Positions 43,431 to 51,331 of a stretch of DNA of 64,000 nucleotides are shown here, in pieces (position 1 is the first letter of the stretch; the number at the start of each line of letters is the position of its first letter). Origin of the DNA: UBA2334 sp049653005 (lineage in GTDB: Bacteria > Pseudomonadota > Gammaproteobacteria > Burkholderiales > Burkholderiaceae_C); assembly GCA_049653005.1 (NCBI GenBank), contig JBASFL010000054.1, forward strand, positions 1-64,000, given 5' to 3'. The position numbers were made by a program, and so were the translations under genes. The notes under the pieces were generated by a model that was not told where the DNA came from, made no database searches, and worked only from the letters and a program-made list of their open reading frames with translations.

Positions 43431-44477
43431 CAGGATGTCTTGCGCCAAAACGTCCAGCGTTGTGGGCTGCCCATCGGGGGGCGTCCACACCTGTGCATCG
43501 GCGTAGGCCGCGAAATTGCGGCGCATGGACTCTTCGTATTTGGGGTCGTAGTGCTGGTCCAGCAAGGCCTGCACCACGCCAGGTGTGTCGCCTGCGCGGG
43601 CCTGCGCTTGCCAGGCGGCCACGGTGTCTTTGCCCCGCAACATGGTCAACAGTGCCAGGCGTTCGCAGAAGTAATCGGTGTCCTGGCTGAACTGCGCGTA
43701 GTCTTCCAACAGCAGGGTCACGCGGGCCGGTGTGCTCAGCGCCACCGTCAGGCAGGGGCTGGCACGCATGCGGGTCATCAGGGCATCGTCCACCGTCACG
43801 TTGCCCACGCGTTTGCTTTCGGCCTCCACGTAGACCGGGCGGCTGGGGTCAAAGGCGCGCAGCGCGGTCCACACGCGGCTGTCAAACAGGCGTTGGCTGG
43901 GCTGGGGTTGGCCGGGCAACAAACCCAGCACCGAGCTGCGGTGCTCGGCCAGGGCTTCCAAGTCCAGCACCTGGGCCCCGGCACGGGCCAGGGCGTGCAG
44001 CAGCCGGGTTTTGCCCACACCGGTGGGGCCACACACCACCCGGAAGTCCAGCCGTTGCGCCAGCGCGGGCAGCTCGGCCAACACCGCGTGGCGGTAGGCC
44101 TTGTAGCCCCCTTCCAGCAGGGTGACGTGGAAGCCGATGGCGCTGAAGATGGTGGCCATGGCGCCGCTGCGGTTGCCCCCGCGCCAGCAATACACCAGGG
44201 GTTTCCAGCCCCTGGGTTTGTCCAGCAGCTCGCGTTCGATGTGATCGGCCACGTTGCGGGCCACCATGGCCGCCCCGCGCTTCTTGGCTTCAAACGGGTT
44301 CACCTGCTTGTAGAGGGTGCCGATGGTGATGCGCTGTTCGTTGTCCAGGCTGGGCCAGTTCACGGCCCCGGGCAGGCGGTCTTCGGCGTGTTCGGCGGGG
44401 GTGCGCGCGTCGATGATGGCGTCGAACTGCGGCAGTTGGGCCAGTGCGTCGGCAGCGGGCAGGGTTTTCAGGCTCAT
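43410..44477 (-). CDS. mnmH: tRNA 2-selenouridine synthase
   Basis: A 355-aa protein with an N-terminal rhodanese domain, catalytic Cys97 in LVYCWRGGNRSG, and a P-loop domain (GPTGVGKTRLL near 150). It replaces sulfur by selenium at the wobble uridine of some tRNAs, with geranylated intermediates. The selenophosphate synthetase gene selD is not in the window. The start at 44477 is four bases from the tesA stop, so tesA-mnmH is likely one transcript. Confidence 0.94.
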   Translation of the reverse strand: MSLKTLPAADALAQLPQFDAIIDARTPAEHAEDRLPGAVNWPSLDNEQRITIGTLYKQVNPFEAKKRGAAMVARNVADHIERELLDKPRGWKPLVYCWRGGNRSGAMATIFSAIGFHVTLLEGGYKAYRHAVLAELPALAQRLDFRVVCGPTGVGKTRLLHALARAGAQVLDLEALAEHRSSVLGLLPGQPQPSQRLFDSRVWTALRAFDPSRPVYVEAESKRVGNVTVDDALMTRMRASPCLTVALSTPARVTLLLEDYAQFSQDTDYFCERLALLTMLRGKDTVAAWQAQARAGDTPGVVQALLDQHYDPKYEESMRRNFAAYADAQVWTPPDGQPTTLDVLAQDILSSAGGH

Positions 44478-44481
44478 GGGG

Positions 44482-45126
44482 TCATTTCAGTTGGGGGCGC
44501 AGCACAGGCCACACGTTGTCCAGCATCAGCGGGTGGGCTTGCTCGTTGGGGTGAATGCGGTCGGCCTGAAACCATTGGGCGGCATCGGGCACGTCGGCCA
44601 CGCCCGCCAGCAAAAACGGCACCAGGGCCGCTTTGTGGGTTTTGGCCACGCGGGCAAACAGCTGGCTGAAATCTTTGCCGTAAGAGGCCCCGTAATTCGG
44701 GGGCACCTGCATGCCCACCAGGGTCACACGGGCGCCGGCTTTGCTGGCCGCTTCGGTCATGGCGGTCAGGTTGGCTTCGGTCGTGTTCAAGGCCAGGCCG
44801 CGCAGGGCGTCGTTGCCCCCCAGCTCAATCACCACATGGCTGGGCTTGTGGCGGGCCAACAAGGCGGGCAGCCGCGAGCGCCCACCCGCCGTGGTGTCGC
44901 CGCTGATGCTGGCGTTGACCACCTGAAACGGCAGCTTCTGGCTGGCCAGGCGTGCCTCCAGCAGCGCCACCCAGCCGCTGCCGCGTTTCAACCCGTATTC
45001 GGCGCTGAGCGAGTCGCCCACCACCAGAAGGGTTTTGGGGGTTTGGGCGTGCCCAAACCCCCAGCCGAACAAGCCCGCAGCCAGCACGCTACAGTGTGCC
45101 AACACGTGGCGACGGGCCACATTCAT
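44482..45126 (-). CDS. tesA: Multifunctional acyl-CoA thioesterase/arylesterase TesA
   Basis: A 214-aa SGNH hydrolase with a signal peptide ending near GFGHA-QTP. All four blocks are visible: VVGDSLSAEYG (Ser39), ISGDTTAGG, ELGGNDALRG and the DRIHPNEQAH catalytic pair. It hydrolyses acyl-CoA or aryl esters in the periplasm. The ATG at 45126 leaves 16 bases to the divergent ybbA start; an ATG at 45144 would overlap it. The divergent tesA/ybbA layout is the same as in E. coli. Confidence 0.92.
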   Translation of the reverse strand: MNVARRHVLAHCSVLAAGLFGWGFGHAQTPKTLLVVGDSLSAEYGLKRGSGWVALLEARLASQKLPFQVVNASISGDTTAGGRSRLPALLARHKPSHVVIELGGNDALRGLALNTTEANLTAMTEAASKAGARVTLVGMQVPPNYGASYGKDFSQLFARVAKTHKAALVPFLLAGVADVPDAAQWFQADRIHPNEQAHPLMLDNVWPVLRPQLK

Positions 45127-45142
45127 GGAGTTGCGGTTGCGC

Positions 45143-45859
45143 ATGACGGATTCATTGGTTGCTTCATCGGGAATGGGTGGTGGTGTACCGGCGCAAGCCG
45201 TGGTGGAGGCGGTCGGCATCGGCAAAGCCGTGACGGACTCCACGGGCACACTGACCATTTTGCGCGATATCGATTTTGCGTTGGCCCGTGGGCAAACCGC
45301 GGCCATTGTGGGGGCTTCGGGCTCGGGCAAAAGCACGTTGTTGTCGATCATTGCCGGGCTGGACACACCCACCCAAGGCACGGTGCGGCTGGACGGCCAA
45401 GACCTGTTTGCGCTGACCGAAGACCAGCGCGCATCGTTGCGGGCGCACAAGGTGGGTTTTGTGTTTCAGAGCTTTCAGCTGATGGGCAACCTCACCGCGC
45501 TGGAAAACGTCATGCTGCCGCTGGAATTGGCGGGCCGACGCGACGCCCGGACCGCCGCCACCGACATGCTGCAACGCGTGGGGCTGGGCAGCCGGCTGGG
45601 GCATTACCCCCGCGTGTTGTCGGGTGGTGAGCAGCAGCGGGTGGCCCTGGCCCGCGCCTTTGTGGTCAAACCCGCCGTGCTGCTGGCTGACGAGCCCACG
45701 GGCAGTTTGGACTTCGCCACCGGCGCCCACATCATGGCGCTGATGTTTGAACTGAACCGCGAACAAGGCACCACCTTGGTCTTGGTGACACACGACCGTG
45801 CCTTGGCCCAACAGTGCGAACGCACCTTGACCATCGAGGCAGGGCGGTTGGTTGACTGA
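45143..45859 (+). CDS. ybbA: ABC transporter ATP-binding protein YbbA
   Basis: A 238-aa ATPase of the MacB/LolD type: Walker A GASGSGKST, Q-loop FVFQSFQLM, signature LSGGEQQRVALARAF, Walker B VLLADEPTGSLD and the VTHD switch His. In E. coli it pairs with the large membrane protein YbbP encoded right after it. Here a repeat and rlmB follow instead, so the permease is missing from its usual place. The ATG at 45143 gives the standard length; GGAG lies about ten bases upstream. Confidence 0.9.
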   Translation: MTDSLVASSGMGGGVPAQAVVEAVGIGKAVTDSTGTLTILRDIDFALARGQTAAIVGASGSGKSTLLSIIAGLDTPTQGTVRLDGQDLFALTEDQRASLRAHKVGFVFQSFQLMGNLTALENVMLPLELAGRRDARTAATDMLQRVGLGSRLGHYPRVLSGGEQQRVALARAFVVKPAVLLADEPTGSLDFATGAHIMALMFELNREQGTTLVLVTHDRALAQQCERTLTIEAGRLVD

Positions 45860-45922
45860 ATTTTATGCTTTTTTGGCCTCCAGCGCTTGATGGTATTGGA
45901 TTGTAAGCTACTGATTTATTCA
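45858..45922 (+). repeat. Dispersed intergenic repeat, copy F (closest to consensus)
   Basis: It starts on the ybbA stop: AATTT, 20 bases ending TTTTGGCCTCCAG, CGCTTG at 45884-45889, then ATGGTATTG within the 17-base spacer, GCTA at 45907-45910. Confidence 0.85.
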
Positions 45923-45984
45923 GTTTGCATCCCTGCCCAGCGCCGCTGCCCACCGGGTCACAGGCCACCGCCGATAATGGGGGC

Positions 45985-46734
45985 ATGTCATCTCCCAAAG
46001 TACTTTTCGGCTTTCACGCCGTGGGCGTGCGCCTGAAAACGGCACCGCAATCCATCATCGAGGTTTATTACGAACCCACCCGGCGCGATGCCCGCATGCG
46101 CCAGTTTCTGGAAAAAGCCAACGAAGCCGGTGTGCGCCTGATCGAGGCCGACGGCCTGCGTCTGGCCAAACTGGCGGGCAGCCACGGCCACCAGGGTGTG
46201 GCCGCCCGCGTGGACCCGGTGGCCCAGGTGCGTTCGCTGGACGAATTGCTGGAGCAGCTGGAAGCCGACGGCACAGAGGCCCCGCTTTTGCTGGTGCTGG
46301 ACGGCATCACCGATCCCCACAACCTGGGCGCCTGCCTGCGCGTGGCCGATGGGGCAGGGGCCCACGCCGTCATCGCGCCCAAAGACCATGCGGCGGGCAT
46401 CAACGCCACGGTGGCCAAAGTGGCCAGTGGGGCGGCTGAAACCATGCCTTATTTCATGGTGACCAATTTGGCCCGCACCCTGGGCGAGCTGAAAGAACGC
46501 AACATCTGGGTCACGGGCACCAGCGACGATGCCCCCAAGACCATTTACCAAGTGGACCTGAAGGGCCCCACGGCGCTGGTGTTGGGTGCCGAAGGCGCGG
46601 GCATGCGCCAGCTCACCCGCAAAACCTGCGACCAGCTGGTGAGCATCCCCATGCGCGGCGCGGTGGAAAGCCTGAACGTGTCGGTGGCCAGTGGCGTGTG
46701 CCTGTACGAGGCCCTGCGTCAGCGCGGCGTTTGA
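45985..46734 (+). CDS. rlmB: 23S rRNA 2'-O-methyltransferase RlmB
   Basis: A 249-aa SpoU-class methyltransferase. An N-terminal substrate-binding domain opens VLFGFHAVGVRLKTAPQ. The knotted catalytic domain holds ITDPHNLGACLRVADGAGA, LVLGAEGAGMRQL and IPMRGAVESLNVSVASGV, the three SpoU motifs. RlmB methylates G2251 in the peptidyl-transferase loop. The ATG at 45985 matches the family start; codons upstream in frame overlap the repeat region. Confidence 0.95.
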   Translation: MSSPKVLFGFHAVGVRLKTAPQSIIEVYYEPTRRDARMRQFLEKANEAGVRLIEADGLRLAKLAGSHGHQGVAARVDPVAQVRSLDELLEQLEADGTEAPLLLVLDGITDPHNLGACLRVADGAGAHAVIAPKDHAAGINATVAKVASGAAETMPYFMVTNLARTLGELKERNIWVTGTSDDAPKTIYQVDLKGPTALVLGAEGAGMRQLTRKTCDQLVSIPMRGAVESLNVSVASGVCLYEALRQRGV

Positions 46735-46744
46735 CCCACCGGGC

Positions 46745-47341
46745 TCACACCCAGCCGAAACCGCCCAGCACAGCCCCGGCACCCAGCAGCCACAGCATGT
46801 GCAGCTTGGTGCGCCACACCAGCAAGGCGCTGACGGCGGTCAGGGCCCACAGCGGCCAGTCGCGGCTGGGAACGTTGTGTGCGGCGCTCAGCAGCCAGCC
46901 CGTGGCAATCAACAGGGCAATCACGATGGGGGCCATGCCGGTTTTGAAGGCCCGCACCGCCCGCATTTCACGGTTCTGGTGGGCCCAGCGGGTGGCGGTG
47001 TAGGTCAGCACGGAGGAGGGCAGCATGATGCCCGCCATGGTCACCAGCACACCCAGCAAGGCCAGGGTCACGGCTGGCAACCCGGCCGACAACCCCCCGC
47101 CGGCGTTCAAGCCCACGTTCCAGCCCATCAGGGCAACAAACAGCACGTTGGGCCCAGGGGCTGCCTGGGCCAGCGCAATGCTGGAGGTGAACTGTGAATC
47201 GGTCAGCCAATGTTGCCCGCCCACCAGGTAACGGTGCATGTCGGGTGCGGTGGTGATGGCGCCGCCCATCCCCAGCAGCGACAGGGCCGCGAAATGCGTG
47301 AACAGGTCCAGCCAATCGGCCGGGGTCATGTGAATCGTCAT
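46745..47341 (-). CDS. chrA: Chromate transporter half-subunit (second of pair, 198 aa)
   Basis: A short-chain CHR-family membrane protein with the family's AAPGPNVLFVALMGWNVGL motif near residue 60 and about five to six hydrophobic helices. Short CHR proteins act as pairs of opposite topology. Its ATG overlaps the stop of the preceding chrA as ATGA. Chromate efflux is the family function; other anions are possible. Confidence 0.88.
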   Translation of the reverse strand: MTIHMTPADWLDLFTHFAALSLLGMGGAITTAPDMHRYLVGGQHWLTDSQFTSSIALAQAAPGPNVLFVALMGWNVGLNAGGGLSAGLPAVTLALLGVLVTMAGIMLPSSVLTYTATRWAHQNREMRAVRAFKTGMAPIVIALLIATGWLLSAAHNVPSRDWPLWALTAVSALLVWRTKLHMLWLLGAGAVLGGFGWV

Positions 47342-47928
47342 GGCGTGTTTCCTTCATTGGGTCTTTGGGGGGCCAATAGCCGCCAGGCCCACACACAAGC
47401 CACACCACCCACGCCCAACAGCACCCAGGCCAGTGGCCAACGCAGCAGCGCAATGGCCGCGAAGGTGAGGGCGGCCAACACCGCACAACCCGCCAGCCCC
47501 AAGGCATTTTTGCCCAGGGCCCCCATGAGTTTCAGCCCCGTGGCGGTGATCAGGCCGGCCGCCACCGCCCCCATGCCGCGCAGGGCACCGTGTGCCACCG
47601 CGGTGTCTGCCACACCGCTGAAGGCCGCTGCCAACAGCAGAACAATCAGCAACGGTGCTGTCAGCATGCCCGCCAGCGCCACCATGGCGCCTTTCAGTCC
47701 GAAGTAGCGGCCCCCAATCATCATCGACAGGTTGACCACGTTGGGGCCCGGCATGATTTGCGCCACAGCCCAGTCTTCCACAAACTGTTCGCGGGTCATC
47801 CAGCGTTTTTTCTCGACCAGCTCGCGTTGCACCACGGCCAGCACGCCGCCAAAACCTTGGAGAGCCAGCCAGGTGAACGACCAGAACAAGTCGCCGAGGG
47901 AATGGGGGCGTTCGGCGGGCTCGCTCAC
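47338..47928 (-). CDS. chrA: Chromate transporter half-subunit (first of pair, 196 aa)
   Basis: The partner CHR half: LQGFGGVLAVVQRELVEKKRWMTREQFVED, then QIMPGPNVVNLSMMIGGRYFG, with several membrane helices. The start is a GTG at 47928 that overlaps the stop of the upstream short-chain dehydrogenase as GTGA, so all three genes look translationally coupled. No ChrB-type regulator is nearby. Confidence 0.9.
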   Translation of the reverse strand: MSEPAERPHSLGDLFWSFTWLALQGFGGVLAVVQRELVEKKRWMTREQFVEDWAVAQIMPGPNVVNLSMMIGGRYFGLKGAMVALAGMLTAPLLIVLLLAAAFSGVADTAVAHGALRGMGAVAAGLITATGLKLMGALGKNALGLAGCAVLAALTFAAIALLRWPLAWVLLGVGGVACVWAWRLLAPQRPNEGNTP

Positions 47929-48668
47929 ACCGTCATCCCGCCAGCCACTTCCAGCACCGCGCCGTTGACATAACTGGCCTCATCACTGGCCAAAAATGCG
48001 TAAACGTTGGCAATTTCAGCGGCTGTGCCCATGCGCTTCAACGGCACGCGCTCGGCCATGTCGGCAATGACCTTTTCAGGCATGGTGTCCAGAATGGGGG
48101 TGGCAATGAAACCGGGCGCCACGGCGTTCACGCGAATGCCTTTGGGGCCCAATTCGCGGCTCCAGGTTTTGGTGAAGCCGATCACGCCAAACTTGGTGGC
48201 CGCGTAGTTGGTTTGTCCAAAATTGCCGTAAATGCCCACCACCGAGCTGGCATTCAGAATGGCCCCTCGGCCCTGGGCCACCATGTGGTCGGCCACCGCC
48301 TGCGTGCAATGGAACACGCCGCGCAGGTTGACGTCAATGACGCGGTCAAACTGCTCCAGTGTCATTTTTTGCAAGCGTGCGTCTTGGGTGATGCCCGCGT
48401 TGTTCACCAACACGTCTATGCGCCCAAACTGTGCCATCACGTTGGCCACCACGGCGTCAACCATGTCGCGCTGGGTCACGTCCATGACGAATCCCACCGC
48501 CGTGGCACCCAGCGCTTGGCACTGCGCCACTGCATCGTCAACGGCGGTTTGCTTCACGTCGCACACCACCACGGTGGCGCCTTCTTCGGCAAATTTGATG
48601 GCAGTGGCCAGCCCAATGCCTTGGGCCGCGCCGGTGATGATGGAAACTTTGTCGATCAGTCGTTTCAT
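47925..48668 (-). CDS. Short-chain dehydrogenase/reductase, FabG/PhaB-like (247 aa)
   Basis: A classical SDR: NAD(P) motif TGAAQGIG (13-20), NNAG (about 90), catalytic Ser in LNASSVVGIYGNFG and the YAATK Tyr-Lys pair, ending with the VNGAVLEVAGGMTV tail. The closest described relatives are 3-oxoacyl-ACP reductases and acetoacetyl-CoA reductases. It lies downstream of the DUF3141 and fabI genes on the same strand (a 226-base gap with a possible operator) and upstream of chrA. A role in the acyl-chain or polyester chemistry of those genes is inference. Confidence 0.88.
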   Translation of the reverse strand: MKRLIDKVSIITGAAQGIGLATAIKFAEEGATVVVCDVKQTAVDDAVAQCQALGATAVGFVMDVTQRDMVDAVVANVMAQFGRIDVLVNNAGITQDARLQKMTLEQFDRVIDVNLRGVFHCTQAVADHMVAQGRGAILNASSVVGIYGNFGQTNYAATKFGVIGFTKTWSRELGPKGIRVNAVAPGFIATPILDTMPEKVIADMAERVPLKRMGTAAEIANVYAFLASDEASYVNGAVLEVAGGMTV

Positions 48669-48765
48669 GGTGGTGGTGTGGCGGGTGTGAAGATGCGTGG
48701 CATTTTGCCCGTGTGTGGGGTTTCGGTTTCAAGGGGCTGTCACGCTTGTCTTTTTAATGTTGCAC

Positions 48766-48790
48766 GATGTGTATTATGTAAAGTCACATC
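48766..48790. promoter_or_regulatory. Inverted repeat, possible operator upstream of the SDR gene
   Basis: GATGTG (48766-48771), 13 bases, CACATC (48785-48790). It lies about 100 bases upstream of the SDR start in an AT-rich patch of an otherwise GC-rich gap; a weak TTTACA/CATTAA pair can be drawn on the minus strand across it. Confidence 0.3.
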
Positions 48791-48850
48791 AAAGAAAGAA
48801 AAGCCCGCCAGGCAAAAAACAAAAACCCCTCACGCCACCAAACCCACACG

Positions 48851-48878
48851 CCCTGCAAGCGCATGTGCACTTGCAGGG
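48851..48878 (-). terminator. Hairpin downstream of the DUF3141 gene
   Basis: CCCTGCAAG and CTTGCAGGG form a 9-bp stem 17 bases past the DUF3141 stop. In the minus-strand direction a T-rich stretch (GGTTTTTGTTTTTTG) comes only about 20 bases later, so termination is plausible but not textbook. Confidence 0.5.
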
Positions 48879-48894
48879 TTTCCATTCCCGGTGC

Positions 48895-51300
48895 TCAGCT
48901 CTTTTTGGGCGTGCGGGGTTTGGTGGTGGGCTTCACGGCCGTGTTGGCCAACGCATGGGCACTTGGCCGGGGTGGCAGCGCTTGGGGGGCGACCGACAAA
49001 AGCGCTTCGAATTTTTTCAGCAGCTTCACCGACTCGGCCGCCATTTCACCGTGGGGGCCGACCACGTAGTTCACCACCTCCAGTGCGCGTTCGCGCAACT
49101 CGGCGCTGGGCAGCAGCCTGGGCAGGCATTCGATGGCTTTGTCGCGCTCGAACTCCACAATGATGGATTGCTGCCGGATGATGGCAGCGCGCTGCTCGGG
49201 GTCCAGCGACGCAAACGGCTCTTCCTGGGTCAACACCTGGGCCGAGCGCTCCAGGCGGTCACGCCGCACAGAGCCACGTGAATCGGCCATCAAAATCAAC
49301 ATGCGGATCACCGCCGCCTCCAGCCCACCTTGGCCACAGCCCAGCAACAGGGCTTGCACTTCGGGCAAATAGCGCAGTTCTTCCGGGTCTTTCTGGGTGC
49401 GGTTGTGGGCGTGGGTGGCCCCCACCCATTGCATGAAGGGGTTGCCGTACAGCGAGATGAACGCCAGTTCGTACACCGCGTCGCGTGTGTCGCGGAACAT
49501 GTCCAGACCGTGCGACACGGAGGCGGCCAGCAGTTTTTCGGCGGCCAGGAACGGGTTGTGGCCGTCCACCTTCTGGCGGTGCTGGCGCGCGTTGTCGGCG
49601 GCGGCCTTCACCAAAGGCATGGCAGGGTTGTTTTGGTCTGCAAGGGCGCGTCTGCTGGCTCGGGACGGGTGCGTCGCCTCCATGGTTTTGGCCAACTGCG
49701 GCGTGACCATGGCTTGCACGGTGGGACGCAACAGGGTTTCGTAGGTGTGAACGCCCATCTCCGACAGACGGGCCACGGCGGCAAAGTCACGTTCATCGGT
49801 GCGGTCGGGACTGACCACAGCCAACACGTCGGCCATCGTGCGCGACTGAAAACTCACCACAAAGTGCTCTTCACCGTCGTCGGTGTCGTGGATGTCTTCA
49901 ATCACCATTTCATACAAACCGGGGGCCAGCGATTCGATGGTTTTGAGCGTGGACGCCATTTCGGTGTGCTCTTTTTTGGCCACCGATGACGACACGAAAA
50001 TGCCCAGGTGCCCCACCTTCTCGTGCACCATGTACACGATGCGGTTGCCCCGCACCACAATTTCCCGCTCGTCGGCGTAGGTGTCCACGATCCAGTTCAA
50101 CGCCTGCTGCGGCGGCGTGATGTTGTCGCCGTGGCTGGCAAACACGATGATGGGGGAACGGATGGCCTTCAGGTTGATGGGGCGCCCGTGCTCCAGCGCG
50201 GCCTCTCCCCTGCCCAGCTTGTTGCCCACAAACAGCTGCTCGACGATCCAGCGGATTTCGGCTTCGTTGGTGAAGTGAAAGCCCCCCCACCAGCGCTCGA
50301 ACTCCAGAAAAGAGGCGCGGGTTTCGGCGCTGTCGATGTTGGAAAACAGGTCGTAGTATTTGCCGAAAAAATTGCGCCCGGGGTTCAGCATTTCAAAGTT
50401 GCTGACCAAATGAGCCCCGTCAAACTGGCCATGGCCCAGGTCTGACATCAGCAGCGCGGGCATGGCGCCGCCCAGCAAGCCACCGTTGTAGCGCATGGTG
50501 CTGTCGCCCGCGTGGCCCGACCAATAGGCCATGGGGGCGCCGTTGATGACCAGGGGGCCGGTGATGTCGGGGTTGGCGGCGGCCAGCAGCATGGTCGCCC
50601 AGCCGCCTTGGCAGTTGCCCACCACGATGGGGGCGGGTGCCACGGGGTGGCGGCGCACGATTTCGCGCACAAACTGCGCTTCGGCACGCATCACGTCGGC
50701 CAGGGTTTGCCCCTCGACCGGGCGCTGGCGAAACACCACGAAATACACCGGGTGCCCGGCGCGCAGGGCCACGCCCACCTGGCTGTCTTCCTTGAAACCA
50801 CCAATGCCCGCGCCATGGCCGGCCCTGGGGTCGATGATCATGTAAGGGCGCTTCCAGTCGTGCACCTCGATGCCCTCTGGCGGCAGGATGTGCAACAACT
50901 GGTAGTTGGTGGGGCGGGCCAGGGTGGCGCCGTCCAGCACCAGCTCGTGCTCGTAAATCAGCACGGGCGGGGTACCGGCGGCTTCGTGGGCCAGGTCGTT
51001 GTTGCCACGTTCGCGCAGGGTGTCCATGGTCAGGGCCGCGCGTTGCAGGGCGTCGGTCCAATAGGCTTGTGCGCTGGCGGTCAAGCTGCCGTCGGTCAGT
51101 GCCTGCTGGATGCCTTCGGTGACTTTGTGTCCTTCGGTGCTCAGTTTCTCGGCGAATTCGGCCTGGGCCTTTTGGATGCGCTGGCTGTGTTGGGCGTTGC
51201 TGTCGCTCAGGCGTTTGGCCTGGGTTTGCAGCACTTCGGTTTCATTGGTCACACGTTCGCCAAGGTGGCTGACGCTGAACAGGGGTTTGGGAGACAGCAT
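48895..51300 (-). CDS. DUF3141 protein, PHA-synthase-like alpha/beta hydrolase fold (801 aa)
   Basis: The first 100 residues are a helical, phasin-like coiled-coil segment (HSQRIQKAQAEFAEKLSTEG). An alpha/beta-hydrolase core follows with a Cys nucleophile in a lipase-like box, GNCQGGW (Cys230), then SHGDNITPP (Asp392) and EKVGHLGIFV (His431). Cys-Asp-His with this order and spacing is what polyhydroxyalkanoate synthases use. The last 350 residues are helical without a motif I know, and the extreme C-terminus is basic (KPTTKPRTPKKS). The ATG at 51300 starts MLSPKPLFSVSHLGER; the frame is open further upstream only as a shadow of fabI. fabI lies 31 bases upstream. Activity is unproven. Confidence 0.88.
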   Translation of the reverse strand: MLSPKPLFSVSHLGERVTNETEVLQTQAKRLSDSNAQHSQRIQKAQAEFAEKLSTEGHKVTEGIQQALTDGSLTASAQAYWTDALQRAALTMDTLRERGNNDLAHEAAGTPPVLIYEHELVLDGATLARPTNYQLLHILPPEGIEVHDWKRPYMIIDPRAGHGAGIGGFKEDSQVGVALRAGHPVYFVVFRQRPVEGQTLADVMRAEAQFVREIVRRHPVAPAPIVVGNCQGGWATMLLAAANPDITGPLVINGAPMAYWSGHAGDSTMRYNGGLLGGAMPALLMSDLGHGQFDGAHLVSNFEMLNPGRNFFGKYYDLFSNIDSAETRASFLEFERWWGGFHFTNEAEIRWIVEQLFVGNKLGRGEAALEHGRPINLKAIRSPIIVFASHGDNITPPQQALNWIVDTYADEREIVVRGNRIVYMVHEKVGHLGIFVSSSVAKKEHTEMASTLKTIESLAPGLYEMVIEDIHDTDDGEEHFVVSFQSRTMADVLAVVSPDRTDERDFAAVARLSEMGVHTYETLLRPTVQAMVTPQLAKTMEATHPSRASRRALADQNNPAMPLVKAAADNARQHRQKVDGHNPFLAAEKLLAASVSHGLDMFRDTRDAVYELAFISLYGNPFMQWVGATHAHNRTQKDPEELRYLPEVQALLLGCGQGGLEAAVIRMLILMADSRGSVRRDRLERSAQVLTQEEPFASLDPEQRAAIIRQQSIIVEFERDKAIECLPRLLPSAELRERALEVVNYVVGPHGEMAAESVKLLKKFEALLSVAPQALPPRPSAHALANTAVKPTTKPRTPKKS

Positions 51301-51331
51301 GGGGGTTCCTTCTTGCGCTCGGGTGGCGGGC

